From: Oscillospiraceae bacterium
Lineage (GTDB): Bacteria > Bacillota > Clostridia > Oscillospirales > Oscillospiraceae
Assembly: GCA_017631155.1 (NCBI GenBank)
Contig: JAGBTV010000084.1
Span: forward strand, 1 to 64,000
Direction: 5' to 3'
Length of the DNA: 64,000 nucleotides
Part shown: piece by piece, positions 42,501-52,523 of the stretch
Layout: every line of letters starts with the position of its first letter
Position numbering within the stretch: position 1 is the first letter of the stretch
Program-made: the position numbers and the translations under genes
Notes under the pieces: generated by a model
What the model was told of the DNA's origin: nothing
What the model saw: the letters and a program-made list of their open reading frames with translations, nothing else
The model's database searches: none

Positions 42501-43265
42501 TTACATTTTGTCGGCAAGAATCAGGCGTTTCATGGCCTCGATTCCTGCTTTGATGGCACCGGAGGTATCTTCTGTCATTGGCATATAGAGGCCGGCTTTT
42601 TCCCGTTCTTGATTCCAGACCACATGGAAGCAGCTGCCGCACCGGACACCCAATGCAGATGCCACCACAAAGAGCGCCGCAGATTCCATTTCACTGGCCT
42701 TTACCCCAAGCCGTTTCCAACTCTCCCACTTTTGAAGAAGCTCGTAGGAGACTGGAGATTTTTCGGGACTATGCTGCCCATAAAAGGAATCCTTACACTG
42801 GACAACACCCATATGGACACGGTATCCCAATGAATCCGCTGCCGCTTTCAACGCAGCTGCCGCTTCAAAATTCGGCACTGCCGGAAATTCGATAGGAGCA
42901 TACTCCAAAGATGTATGGTCATATCGGATGGCACCGGTAGCGACAACCACATCACCAGGCAAAACTTCCAGATCAATACCACCGCAGGTTCCAATGCGAA
43001 TAAAGGTATCTGCGCCTAAGGCTGCCAACTCTTCCATGGCAATAGCGGCAGAAGGACCGCCGATTCCCGTGGAGCAAACGGACACCTTCTCCCCCATCAA
43101 ATAACCTGTGTAGATATTGTACTCCCGATTCATACCAATATGGATTGGGTCATCAAACAGTGCAGCAATGGACTCACATCTGCCGGGGTCACCCGGTAAA
43201 AACACATAACGGCCGATGTCACCGGGTCTACAATGAATATGATATTGCATACCGATATCCTGCAT
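42501..43265 (-). CDS. udp: Uridine phosphorylase
   Basis: A 254-residue nucleoside phosphorylase of the PNP/UDP family, converting uridine and phosphate to uracil and ribose-1-phosphate. It has [15 protein letters not shown] (phosphate loop), [19 protein letters not shown] and RIGTCGGI, and the CKDSFYGQ and EMESAAL segments. The closest match I recall is Udp and not DeoD. GGAGG precedes the ATG. It begins 27 bases after polC with no promoter seen, so it may be the last gene of the pyrH operon, pairing pyrimidine salvage with UMP kinase at the other end. Confidence 0.88.
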   Translation of the reverse strand: MQDIGMQYHIHCRPGDIGRYVFLPGDPGRCESIAALFDDPIHIGMNREYNIYTGYLMGEKVSVCSTGIGGPSAAIAMEELAALGADTFIRIGTCGGIDLEVLPGDVVVATGAIRYDHTSLEYAPIEFPAVPNFEAAAALKAAADSLGYRVHMGVVQCKDSFYGQHSPEKSPVSYELLQKWESWKRLGVKASEMESAALFVVASALGVRCGSCFHVVWNQEREKAGLYMPMTEDTSGAIKAGIEAMKRLILADKM

Positions 43266-43292
43266 AGTTTTACCTCCTGTATCATTACGGGG

Positions 43293-46200
43293 TCAGAACA
43301 AACTAACCTGATTGCTTTCCGGCAGGTTGCCAAAAGCGCCGGCATCTTTCAGCATTTGAATATGGGTTTTGGAAACCTTAGGACAGGCAATGGCTACCTC
43401 TTCCACAGATAAGAAATCCTTTCCCTCACGGCCGTGCATCAAGTCCCAAGCTGCGTTTTCACCTAAACCGGAAATGGACACAAAGGGAGGACGGATTTTC
43501 CCGTCTTCGATGAGGAACTTCGTAGCATGGCTCTTATACAGATCCACAGGCAAGAACTCAAAGCCCCGGAGATAGTACTCGTAAACAACTTCCATGGTTG
43601 TCAACAGATCTTCATCTTTATCGGTAGCATTCTCGTTCTCGTCGATAGCCTGGATATTGCTGAGGATAGCTTCCATGCCACGGGTCATCAGCTGCGCATC
43701 AAAGCCGCCCTTTTGGCTTCTGCGGTAGAAATATGCCGCATAAAACGCAAGGGGGTGATACACCTTGAACCAAGCGATTCTAAAAGCCATCATAACATAG
43801 GCCACCGCGTGGGCTTTGGGGAAAAGATATTTGATTTTCTTACAGGAGCCAATGTACCAATCCGGCACGTTAGCATCGATCATCTCCTGCTCCGCGCCTT
43901 CCGGAAGTCCTTTTCCCTTACGCACGGACTCCATGATCTTAAATGCACGTTTTTCCGGCAGACCGCAGGAAATCAAATAGATCATGATATCGTCACGGCA
44001 GCCGATGGTTTGGTCAACGGTAGCGGTTTTTGAGGTGATCAGATCCCGGGCATTACCCAGCCACACATCTGTTCCGTGGGTATAACCGGAAATTCGCACC
44101 AGGAAGTCAAACTTTTCCGGCATAGTGTCCAGCAAAACGCCACGGGTAAATCGGGTATTAAATTCTGGAACAGCCACAGCGCCGGTGGGTCCAAGAAGCT
44201 TATCATTCTCATAGCCTAGCACCTTACTGGATGTAAAAATGGACATGGTCTTTTTATCATCCAAGGGAATGGTCTTGGCATCTACACCGGTCATATCCTC
44301 CATCATACGGATCATGGTGGGATCATCGTGACCCAGCATATCCAGCTTCAGAAGATTCTCTTCCATGGAGTGATATTCAAAATGGGTAGTAATCTGATCC
44401 GATTTCGGGTCATCTGCAGGGTGCTGCACCGGGCAGAAGTCCCAAATCTCATTTTCTTGAGGGATAACCACCAGGCCACCGGGGTGCTGGCCGGTGGTGC
44501 GACGGACACCGACGCAACCGGTTGCCAAACGGCTCATTTCAGGAGCTGTTCGGCTCTCTCCGCGCTCTTCCAGATACTTTTTGACATAACCGAAAGCCGT
44601 TTTATCCGCAACGGTACCGATGGTACCGGCACGGAAAACATGAGACTTGCCAAACATCTCTGTACAGTAAGCATGGGCTCTGGCCTGGTACTCACCGGAG
44701 AAGTTCAGGTCAATATCCGGAACCTTGTCACCGCCAAATCCCAGGAATGTCTCAAAGGGGATGTTAAAGCCGTCCTTTTCCATAGCCGTACCGCACAGAG
44801 GACAATTAGCATCAGGAAGGTCCGCACCGCAATTATATTCCTTGGGAACATCCAAAACAGTGTGTTTACACTCGGGATTTGGGCAACGGTAATGGGGCTG
44901 GAAGGAGTTAACCTCCGTAATGCCGGACATATAAGCGACAATGGAAGATCCTACAGAACCACGGGAGCCAACCAGATAGCCATGCTCCAAAGAATTCTGC
45001 ACCAATCGTTGGGCGGACATGTAGATCACATCGTAATGACAGCTGATGATGTCATTCAGCTCTGTTTCTACGCGTTTCACGAAAACCTCAGGAGGATTAT
45101 CACCGTACAATCTATGGAATTTACCGTAAACGAGGTTCTTCAGATCTTCAACGGAGTTCTCAATGGTCGGGGCGAACAGATTATGAGGAACCGGGCGGAC
45201 ATTTTCAAACATATCCGCAATGTAATTAGGGTTGCGAATGACAATTTCCTCAGCCTTTTCAGCACCCAAATAAGAAAACTCTTCCAACATATCATCGGTG
45301 GTGCGTAAATACAGAGGATTGGGGCGATCGCAGTCCTTAAAGCCTTTTGTAGCAAGCAAAATGTGCCGAAAAATTTCGTCTTCCGGGTTCAGGAAATGGA
45401 CATCGCCGGTAGCAACCACCGGTTTTCCCATCTTTTCACCTAAGGCAACGATCTCTCGGTTAAAAGAACGCAGTTCCGCATCATCCAATGCAATGGGCTG
45501 CTCCCCTTCCTTGGAAGGATACAGCATAAAGCGGTTATTAGCGATAGGCTGAACCTCAAGATAGTCATAGAAAGAAGCGATTCGCTGCAGTTCTTCCTGG
45601 CTCTTACCGGAAAGCACCGCCTGGAACAGCTCATTATTTTCGCAGGCAGAACCGATAATCAAGCCTTCCCGGTATTTTAACAATTCCGACTTAAAAATAC
45701 GGGGGAACTTTTTGAAGAAATGCAGGTTTGCCTCGGAAATCAAACGGTACAGATTCCGCAGACCAAGCTGATTTTTAGCGAACAGAACAATGTGTTGGCA
45801 CTGAACACCTTCTTGTCTGTGAATCGGCCGCAAGGGCAGCAACAGATCGTTAATTTGCTGAATATCTGTAACGCCACGCTCAGACAGCATTTCAAATAAT
45901 TTGCCAGCGATTTTACCGCAGACCAAGGCATCATCACCGGCACGGTGATGATTAAAGTCTGCCAAATCAAAGGCTTTCGCCACGATATCCAAACGGAATC
46001 TTCCCAATTCAGGCATTAAACATTGGGAAATTGTCAGCGTATCCACGCTCGTGATATCCCATTGGATTCCCAAGTCTTCACATGCTCTTCTGACAAAATT
46101 TACATCAAAATCCGCATTGTGGGCAACAATCACACGATCCCCAACGAATGCTTTCAATTCCGGAAGTACCTTATCAATGGTAGGCGCACCTCTAAGCATC

Positions 46201-47627
46201 TCATCAGTAATACCGGTTAGCTCCACCGTTTTGGGATGCAGTTTCCTGCCAGGATCCACAAAGGTCTGGAATCGATCGATCTCGACCCCCTGCTTCATCC
46301 GCACGGCACCGATCTCAATAATGGTATCGCGACGGTAAAGACCGGTAGTCTCCAAGTCAAAAGCAATGTACTCATCGTCAAAGCTCATGGATGTGTTGCC
46401 ATGGACAGCCAGGCGGTCATCTACATCATTGATATAGTAGCCCTCACAACCATACAGCACCTTAATCGTCTCATCGGTACCTGCAACCTTGGGTGCACCT
46501 TTCCAGTCTTCCAACACATGCAGAGCGTCTGTAAAGGACTGAACACAGCCATGGTCTGTAATAGCGATCGCTTTATGTCCCCAGGCCGCTGCCTGTTTAA
46601 TTGCCGCTTTTGTGGATGTCAAGGCATCCATATTACTCATGGCTGTATGCAAATGCAGCTCAACACGCTTGCCGGTTTTAGAAGTATCCAGCCGCTTCGG
46701 CAATACACCCGGCATAATGGCATTGGGTCTGAGAATCAATTCATTGGAGAAATTGTCGATCATCAGTTTACCGGACACACGGAGGACCGCGCCTTCCTTC
46801 ACCTTATCCAAAACCGGCTCCGCCTCTTTCTTTTCCATAAAGCGACTAACGCGGACAGAGGAAGTATTGTCCGTAATATCGAATTTTACGATGACCGCAT
46901 TTCGTTTCGGTAAGTCCTTGTGATCGATAGCAAACACTTTGCCTTCCACGATCACATTCCCCATATTGAGGTCAACATCTTTCATAGGAATCACAGTTCC
47001 CTTAAAAGGTTTACCGTATATCGTATCTGATGATACTGAAGCGGCAGGTTGTTTTTCTGCAGCAACCTGGGAAGCAGGCATCTGACTGATCATCTCGCTG
47101 CGAAGCTTCTCCATAGCTTCAAACAAATCCTTGCCCTGCAGATTCTGACCGGCTTCGATTTGAATAGAAACAGCGGTAGAAAAACGCTGAGAAAGTGCCG
47201 TTTCTACCTTTTTGACGCATTCAAGCAGCTCCTTCTTGCCGTTACCACGAAGCTGAATTGTAAGTCTGCTTCCATCCCAGTTCCACTGTGCACCGGCAAG
47301 TGAACCTCTGTTCATAGAATTTTCACGAACAAATAGATCCATAATCTCGTCGGAATCAATCATACACAGCTGATCCTCAGGAAAGACCGCACAAATAGCC
47401 AAATCATTCAAACCGTAAATTTCACAAATATCAGAAGATACGATTTCGAGCATCCGTTGAGTAATGTACAGTGGACAATGTATTTTCACAGAAACTTTTC
47501 TTTCTTCCGGATAAATATCTGCAGCAACAATGGCCGCCTGAGAAAGACTGGTCAAAAACAGCTCAGGCGGCGCATAGTCCGGAAACATATTTAAGAAAAA
47601 AATTTGTTCTTCCATGTTTACATCCAT
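43293..47627 (-). CDS. polC: DNA polymerase III alpha subunit, PolC type
   Basis: The replicative polymerase of low-GC Gram-positives, 1444 residues. In order: an N-terminal domain, an OB fold (KGTVIPMKDVDLNMGNVIVE), the PHP domain (RVELHLHTAMSNMDALT) split by a DEDD exonuclease (AFDLETTGLYRRDTIIEIG and VAHNADFDVNF), a zinc-finger region (CPNPEC and CPLC), then the polymerase core with PDIDLNFSGEYQ and the helix-hairpin-helix end. The length is usual for PolC. The start at 47627 has no strong ribosome binding site; the in-frame ATG at 47615 is an alternative. It follows ispG by 9 bases. Confidence 0.97.
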   Translation of the reverse strand: MDVNMEEQIFFLNMFPDYAPPELFLTSLSQAAIVAADIYPEERKVSVKIHCPLYITQRMLEIVSSDICEIYGLNDLAICAVFPEDQLCMIDSDEIMDLFVRENSMNRGSLAGAQWNWDGSRLTIQLRGNGKKELLECVKKVETALSQRFSTAVSIQIEAGQNLQGKDLFEAMEKLRSEMISQMPASQVAAEKQPAASVSSDTIYGKPFKGTVIPMKDVDLNMGNVIVEGKVFAIDHKDLPKRNAVIVKFDITDNTSSVRVSRFMEKKEAEPVLDKVKEGAVLRVSGKLMIDNFSNELILRPNAIMPGVLPKRLDTSKTGKRVELHLHTAMSNMDALTSTKAAIKQAAAWGHKAIAITDHGCVQSFTDALHVLEDWKGAPKVAGTDETIKVLYGCEGYYINDVDDRLAVHGNTSMSFDDEYIAFDLETTGLYRRDTIIEIGAVRMKQGVEIDRFQTFVDPGRKLHPKTVELTGITDEMLRGAPTIDKVLPELKAFVGDRVIVAHNADFDVNFVRRACEDLGIQWDITSVDTLTISQCLMPELGRFRLDIVAKAFDLADFNHHRAGDDALVCGKIAGKLFEMLSERGVTDIQQINDLLLPLRPIHRQEGVQCQHIVLFAKNQLGLRNLYRLISEANLHFFKKFPRIFKSELLKYREGLIIGSACENNELFQAVLSGKSQEELQRIASFYDYLEVQPIANNRFMLYPSKEGEQPIALDDAELRSFNREIVALGEKMGKPVVATGDVHFLNPEDEIFRHILLATKGFKDCDRPNPLYLRTTDDMLEEFSYLGAEKAEEIVIRNPNYIADMFENVRPVPHNLFAPTIENSVEDLKNLVYGKFHRLYGDNPPEVFVKRVETELNDIISCHYDVIYMSAQRLVQNSLEHGYLVGSRGSVGSSIVAYMSGITEVNSFQPHYRCPNPECKHTVLDVPKEYNCGADLPDANCPLCGTAMEKDGFNIPFETFLGFGGDKVPDIDLNFSGEYQARAHAYCTEMFGKSHVFRAGTIGTVADKTAFGYVKKYLEERGESRTAPEMSRLATGCVGVRRTTGQHPGGLVVIPQENEIWDFCPVQHPADDPKSDQITTHFEYHSMEENLLKLDMLGHDDPTMIRMMEDMTGVDAKTIPLDDKKTMSIFTSSKVLGYENDKLLGPTGAVAVPEFNTRFTRGVLLDTMPEKFDFLVRISGYTHGTDVWLGNARDLITSKTATVDQTIGCRDDIMIYLISCGLPEKRAFKIMESVRKGKGLPEGAEQEMIDANVPDWYIGSCKKIKYLFPKAHAVAYVMMAFRIAWFKVYHPLAFYAAYFYRRSQKGGFDAQLMTRGMEAILSNIQAIDENENATDKDEDLLTTMEVVYEYYLRGFEFLPVDLYKSHATKFLIEDGKIRPPFVSISGLGENAAWDLMHGREGKDFLSVEEVAIACPKVSKTHIQMLKDAGAFGNLPESNQVSLF

Positions 47628-47636
47628 AGGTAAATC

Positions 47637-48674
47637 TTACAACGCTTCAATTCTCTTCATTAACGCATCCAACAACTGATTATACGGGAGCTTTTCCACC
47701 TGCACGCCCTTCTCAAAAATCATACCCCAGCCGTCACCGCCAGCGATTCCAATATCCGCTTCACGAGCTTCTCCGGGGCCGTTTACAATGCATCCCATCA
47801 CAGCAACAGTGATCGGTTTTTTACAATCTTTTAGTGCTTCATCCACTTGGTTGACCAAGCCTATCAAGTCAATACAAGTGCGACCGCAAGTAGGGCAGGA
47901 AATGATGTTCACACCCTCCTGATACAGTCCGGCAGCCTTCAAAATATCCTTAGCGGCATAGACCTCCTGCACAGGATCATCTGTAAGACTTACACGAACG
48001 GTGTCACCAATGCCATCCAAAAGCAACGCACCGATACCAACGGCAGATTTTAACATACCCATTCTCACAGGGCCTGTTTCTGTCACACCAATATGCAAAG
48101 GATAGTCACATTGACTGCGAAACAGCCTTGCAGCCTTTACCATCGTTGCAACCGTTGAGGATTTCATGGATACACAGGTATTGTAAAAGCTATTTTTCTC
48201 CAAAAGAGACAAATGTTCAAAAGCGCTTTCTACCAGTGCCTCAGCAGTGGGGTGTCCGTACTTATCCAAAAGCTTCTTATCCAGGCTTCCACCGTTTACA
48301 CCAATTCGAATCGGAATCTGCTTTTGACGGCAGACATCTACCACAGCCTTCACCCGATCTTCTCCGCCGATATTGCCGGGATTGATGCGGATTTTGGATG
48401 CGCCGCCTTCAGCAGCAGCGATAGCCAGCTTATAGTCAAAATGGATATCTGCTACTAGTGGCAATTCACTTTCTTTGCAGATCTCTGCAAAAAATCTGGC
48501 AGCTTCCATATTCTGTACTGAAAGCCGTGCAATTTGACATCCTGCACTTTTTAACGCTCTGATTTGGGCAAGAGATCCGGCAACATCCGTTGTTTTTGTG
48601 TTCAGCATAGATTGAATCACTACGGGCGCACCACCGCCAATCAGAACATCCCCTACCCGAATCTGTCGTGTCAT
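47637..48674 (-). CDS. ispG: 4-hydroxy-3-methylbut-2-en-1-yl diphosphate synthase
   Basis: IspG is the [4Fe-4S] enzyme of the penultimate MEP-pathway step. The 345-residue product begins MTRQIRVGDVLIGGGAPVVI and has the cluster cysteines in ISCPTCGRTCIDL and MGCIVNGPGEA. The ATG at 48674 has AAGGGGTAAATCT upstream, overlapping the rseP end. It lies between rseP and polC. Confidence 0.96.
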   Translation of the reverse strand: MTRQIRVGDVLIGGGAPVVIQSMLNTKTTDVAGSLAQIRALKSAGCQIARLSVQNMEAARFFAEICKESELPLVADIHFDYKLAIAAAEGGASKIRINPGNIGGEDRVKAVVDVCRQKQIPIRIGVNGGSLDKKLLDKYGHPTAEALVESAFEHLSLLEKNSFYNTCVSMKSSTVATMVKAARLFRSQCDYPLHIGVTETGPVRMGMLKSAVGIGALLLDGIGDTVRVSLTDDPVQEVYAAKDILKAAGLYQEGVNIISCPTCGRTCIDLIGLVNQVDEALKDCKKPITVAVMGCIVNGPGEAREADIGIAGGDGWGMIFEKGVQVEKLPYNQLLDALMKRIEAL

Positions 48675-48678
48675 AGAT

Positions 48679-49743
48679 TTACCCCTTGAAAATAACAAAA
48701 ATATCTTTAAACAATATGACTGCCATCAATGCCAGCAGCAAGATCATACCTGCTGCATGAATATATCCTTCATATTTGGGATTCAGCTTCTTCCTCGTAA
48801 TCGCTTCAATCACTGTAGTAAGCAGCAAAGCCACCACGCGACCACCGTCCAGTGCAGGGATGGGAAGCAAATTCATAACAGAAAGGTTAATAGCAATAAA
48901 TCCACCGAAATACAACAGATTTAAAAGTGCCACTCCCCAAGTCTCAGAAGAATTGGCCACACTGGACATCTGTTGTACAATACCAACAGGGCCTGTCATA
49001 TCAGAAAGTCCTGCCCTGCCGGTAAATAACATTTGCAAACTAAGACGAACGGAATTTACCGTACCCACCGTCCGCTTCATGGTATACCCCAAACAGCTAA
49101 AGATATTGGAATCTACGGATTTGAAATTAATACCATAATGACTGTAGGTCTCCCCATCCTCTGTATGCTCGTGAGGAAGAATCGGAACATTGGAAAGTTC
49201 CATCTTATTTCCATCACGCTCAATCACTAAATCATGGGTTTCCCGGTTGCCGTTGTAAAACAGAATCATAGAAAAATCGTCCGTTGTATAGATTCTTTCT
49301 CCGTCAATTTTAATAATTTTATCACCGGGCCGAAGAGTATTCGCTTCTGTCAGTAACGAACATTCCGTAAAGTCTTCAACTTCATTGATAGGAAAAGATT
49401 TGTATGCGCAACCAAAAACGATGGCAAACAAGATAATACCGATGAGCAGGTTCATCACCGAACCGGCCAGCAAAATGCATAGACGTTTCCACCAGGAAGC
49501 CTTTTGGAAAGACCGTGGATTTTCCGTTTCCTTGTCCTCGCCTTCCATGGCACAATATCCACCGATGGGAATGCAACGAATGGAATAAAGTGTATCACCT
49601 TTTTGCTTTTTCCATATCGCAGGCCCCATAAAAATGGCAAACTCATTCACCTGAACACCGGAAGCCTTGGCGGCCATAAAATGGCCAAGTTCATGGACAA
49701 AGATCAAAAAGCTAAATAAAAGAATTGCAAAAATGATACTCAT
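48679..49743 (-). CDS. rseP: Site-2 intramembrane zinc protease RseP
   Basis: A 354-residue membrane metalloprotease that cleaves membrane-anchored anti-sigma factors and signal peptides. The first helix carries HELGH (H17, E18, H21) in FVHELGHFMAAKASG. A PDZ domain lies in the middle (LRPGDKIIKIDGERI), and the third metal ligand lies in NLLPIPALDGGRVV. It follows dxr by 21 bases in the usual dxr-rseP-ispG order. Confidence 0.95.
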   Translation of the reverse strand: MSIIFAILLFSFLIFVHELGHFMAAKASGVQVNEFAIFMGPAIWKKQKGDTLYSIRCIPIGGYCAMEGEDKETENPRSFQKASWWKRLCILLAGSVMNLLIGIILFAIVFGCAYKSFPINEVEDFTECSLLTEANTLRPGDKIIKIDGERIYTTDDFSMILFYNGNRETHDLVIERDGNKMELSNVPILPHEHTEDGETYSHYGINFKSVDSNIFSCLGYTMKRTVGTVNSVRLSLQMLFTGRAGLSDMTGPVGIVQQMSSVANSSETWGVALLNLLYFGGFIAINLSVMNLLPIPALDGGRVVALLLTTVIEAITRKKLNPKYEGYIHAAGMILLLALMAVILFKDIFVIFKG

Positions 49744-49764
49744 AGAATTCCTCGATTCAATGGA

Positions 49765-50907
49765 TTAATGCCCTGTTACACAGGCTCGGGCCATGCTGTC
49801 CGCCAGGAGGATCTGATCCAGGGACGGGTTTTGCACAAACGGAACGGTATCCACCGCCTGTTTGACAAGATTGTAGATATCGTAAAATCCGATCTCATCG
49901 TTTAAGAATCGTGCAACAGCTGCTTCATTTGCGCCATTCATGACAGGGCAGGCAGTACCGCCTGCTGCAGCACAAGCTCTTGCCAGAGCAAGGCATGGAA
50001 ATGTTTCCATGTCCGGTTTGGAAAAAGACAATGCACCGCAGGTAGTCAAATCCAGTCTATCCACAGGACATACCGTTCTCTCGGGATAGGTTAAGGCCAA
50101 CTGGATGGGCAGTCGCATATCCGGGGTGCCCATTTGTGCCATCACTGCGCCATCGACAGTTTCTACCATACTGTGGACGATACTTTGACGATGAATTAAA
50201 ACATCCACCTGTTCCAACGGCACTCGATACAAGCGCATAGCCTCGATAACTTCAAGACCTTTATTCATAAGCGTTGCACAGTCAATGGTAATTTTCGCAC
50301 CCATTTTCCAATTTGGGTGCTTCAAAGCATCCGCCTTTGTCACATTTGCCAGTTGCTCCCGGTTCATACCGTAAAAAGGTCCACCGGAGCATGTTAAAAT
50401 CAGACGGCTAATTTCCTGATTACCGCCGACACCCATTAAACATTGGAAGATAGCAGAGTGTTCTGAGTCCACAGGGACGATTTCAACACCATACTTTTCT
50501 GCCTCTGCCATGACGATTTCACCGGCACAGACCAAGGTCTCTTTATTCGCAAGACCAATCCGCTTACCAGCTCGAATGGCCGCAAGTGTGGGCTTTAAAC
50601 CAAGCATGCCAACTACTGCGGTAATGACACAGTCACAGCTTTCTAAAGTAGCAGCCTCGATAAGTCCCTCTTCTCCCCAGGAGATTCTGATTGGCAGATC
50701 AGAAATCGCTTGCTGCAGTTTTTCTGCAGCTTCCTGTGTAGACATGACCGCCAATTCCGGACGAAACTCACGGCACTGCTGGGCCATAAGTTCTACACTT
50801 GTACCGGCTGTCAGCGCTGAAACCCGAACAGGCATTCTGCGAATAACATCCAGGCTTTGCCGACCGATAGAACCGGTAGATCCTAAAATTGTGATATTCT
50901 TCATCAT
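49765..50907 (-). CDS. dxr: 1-deoxy-D-xylulose 5-phosphate reductoisomerase
   Basis: Dxr catalyses the first committed MEP-pathway step, using NADPH. The nucleotide-binding GSTGSIG motif lies at the N-terminus, with the metal-binding VPVDSEHSAIFQCL and the flexible-loop region downstream. Of the clustered starts at 50913, 50907 and 50904, I prefer 50907 because GGTGG precedes it, giving 380 residues. The region overlaps or abuts the cdsA stop at 50910. Confidence 0.95.
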   Translation of the reverse strand: MMKNITILGSTGSIGRQSLDVIRRMPVRVSALTAGTSVELMAQQCREFRPELAVMSTQEAAEKLQQAISDLPIRISWGEEGLIEAATLESCDCVITAVVGMLGLKPTLAAIRAGKRIGLANKETLVCAGEIVMAEAEKYGVEIVPVDSEHSAIFQCLMGVGGNQEISRLILTCSGGPFYGMNREQLANVTKADALKHPNWKMGAKITIDCATLMNKGLEVIEAMRLYRVPLEQVDVLIHRQSIVHSMVETVDGAVMAQMGTPDMRLPIQLALTYPERTVCPVDRLDLTTCGALSFSKPDMETFPCLALARACAAAGGTACPVMNGANEAAVARFLNDEIGFYDIYNLVKQAVDTVPFVQNPSLDQILLADSMARACVTGH

Positions 50908-50909
50908 AA

Positions 50910-51722
50910 TCATTCCACCACAGGGAGAATTACCAACAGAGCTTCCATCAAAGGCGCTACAACCAGCATAGAATCAAAACGATCCAACACGCCACCATGT
51001 CCAGGGATCAAATTTCCGTAATCCTTGATTCCGGTTTGACGCTTAATAACCGATAAGCAAAGGTCGCCAAACACATCCGCAGCGGCACCAATGACACCGT
51101 AGAGAATCGCGAAGACATAGTTTACTTCCTGTTTAAAAGCAATTTGCATAATGGCGGTATAGAGAAGCATACCTGTTACTGCAAATACCAGGCCACCGAC
51201 AACACCCTCAACGCTCTTGTTGGGGCTGATTACCGGTGCTAATTTCCGCTTACCGAAGCGACATCCGATAAAATAGGCACCGGTATCGGAAAGAAATGCC
51301 ACCACAAACGGAATCAGGATTAAATAACGGCCATTATCGGAGCTCAGGATTCTCACTAAACTGGAGAACAGATACGGAACCAGGGTTCCGGCAACCAGGC
51401 AAATGCAAATCTTCTCAAAGCGCACCTTGATATGGGATGCCATAACTTCTGCAAACAGAGCGCAAAAGAATGCCAGCAAAATCAACTGACCCCAAATTGC
51501 AGACATTTCAAAGAAACAGCAAATCGGAATAGCGACTGCAACAATACTAGAATAGGCAACCAAGCGCAAATGGCGCACCAAGCCCGTTCCGTATAAAAGT
51601 TCGTAGACTGCCAACGCAGACATGCAAGAAACAAGGATTGCTGTCATTATCTTGGGAGCTACCAACAGAATCGCTAACAGCAACGGCACCAAGACCACAG
51701 CTGTTATAATTCTTTTTCTCAT
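50910..51722 (-). CDS. cdsA: Phosphatidate cytidylyltransferase
   Basis: CdsA makes CDP-diacylglycerol, the branch point of phospholipid synthesis. The 270-residue membrane protein has about eight helices and the CDS signature near the C-terminus, in SVIKRQTGIKDYGNLIPGHG followed by GVLDRFDS. It lies 3 bases after uppS, the conserved order. Confidence 0.95.
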   Translation of the reverse strand: MRKRIITAVVLVPLLLAILLVAPKIMTAILVSCMSALAVYELLYGTGLVRHLRLVAYSSIVAVAIPICCFFEMSAIWGQLILLAFFCALFAEVMASHIKVRFEKICICLVAGTLVPYLFSSLVRILSSDNGRYLILIPFVVAFLSDTGAYFIGCRFGKRKLAPVISPNKSVEGVVGGLVFAVTGMLLYTAIMQIAFKQEVNYVFAILYGVIGAAADVFGDLCLSVIKRQTGIKDYGNLIPGHGGVLDRFDSMLVVAPLMEALLVILPVVE

Positions 51723-51725
51723 GAT

Positions 51726-52454
51726 TTATGCGCCTCCAAATCTTCTATTTCGCCGGTGGTACTCTGCAATTGCTGCATCTAAATCAGCAGGCATAAAGTC
51801 CGGCCATAGCACATCCATAAATACATATTCTGAATATACAGATTGCCAGGGAAGAAAATTACTGGTGCGTTGTTCACCGGAAGGTCGAATCACAAGCTCG
51901 GGATCCGGTACCCCAGCTGAATCCAGGAACTCAGAAAAAAACGACTCAGTCAAATCCTCTGCAGAATACTTCCCTGCCGCAACATCTGCAGCATAAGCAC
52001 GGACAGCTCGAATAATTTCATCCCGTCCGCCATAGTTCAGGCAAAAATTCACCTGTACTTCATGGTCAAAAACCGCACTCCGATTCTGTGCATCCAGACA
52101 AAGCTTTTGCAGTTTTGAATCCAGCTGTGTCAGATCACCAAAAAAGCGGAAGCGAACATGGTTCTTTTCCATGTCCCGCAATGCTTCCCGAAGGTAGGCG
52201 CGAAGCAGGCGCATAATTCCGCCTACCTCTTCCTGAGAACGTTTCCAGTTCTCCGTCGAAAACGCATACACCGTCAAATACCGAACGCCTAAGGTTCTGC
52301 AATAATTGGCGATCCGACGAAAAGCCTCTGCGCCAGCCTTATGTCCTGCAGTTCTGGGTAAACCGCGTTTTTTCGCCCAGCGGCCATTGCCATCCATTAT
52401 AATCGCAATATGATTTGGCACAGGTAGGTTAGCTGCTTCATTCGCAAGAGTCAA
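51726..52454 (-). CDS. uppS: Undecaprenyl diphosphate synthase (isoprenyl transferase)
   Basis: UppS extends farnesyl diphosphate to the C55 lipid carrier of the cell wall. The motif HIAIIMDGNGRWAKKRGLPR with the catalytic aspartate is complete, and the C-terminal RPSGEQRTSNFLPWQ is diagnostic. I prefer the TTG at 52454 (MTLANEAANL) because GAGGTG is correctly spaced before it, giving 242 residues; the ATG at 52484 lies nearer the upstream hairpin and has no site. The product feeds the penicillin-binding protein pathway. Confidence 0.95.
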   Translation of the reverse strand: MTLANEAANLPVPNHIAIIMDGNGRWAKKRGLPRTAGHKAGAEAFRRIANYCRTLGVRYLTVYAFSTENWKRSQEEVGGIMRLLRAYLREALRDMEKNHVRFRFFGDLTQLDSKLQKLCLDAQNRSAVFDHEVQVNFCLNYGGRDEIIRAVRAYAADVAAGKYSAEDLTESFFSEFLDSAGVPDPELVIRPSGEQRTSNFLPWQSVYSEYVFMDVLWPDFMPADLDAAIAEYHRRNRRFGGA

Positions 52455-52487
52455 AAGCGGCACCTCTTTCTTTTCATAATACAAGGC

Positions 52488-52513
52488 ACTGGGGGCGCTG
52501 ACGCCCCCAGTGA
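52488..52513 (-). promoter_or_regulatory. Hairpin between frr and uppS
   Basis: CACTGGGGGCG pairs with CGCCCCCAGTG around CTGA, 11 bp of very GC-rich stem. On the transcribed strand it is followed by CCTTGTATT, without a T-run, so it is more likely a stability or processing structure than a terminator. Confidence 0.6.
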
Positions 52514-52523
52514 ATAATTGATC

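Noticed and set aside
44328..45308. A 326-codon open frame on the plus strand
   Set aside because: Antisense to polC, with no recognisable domain; a shadow.
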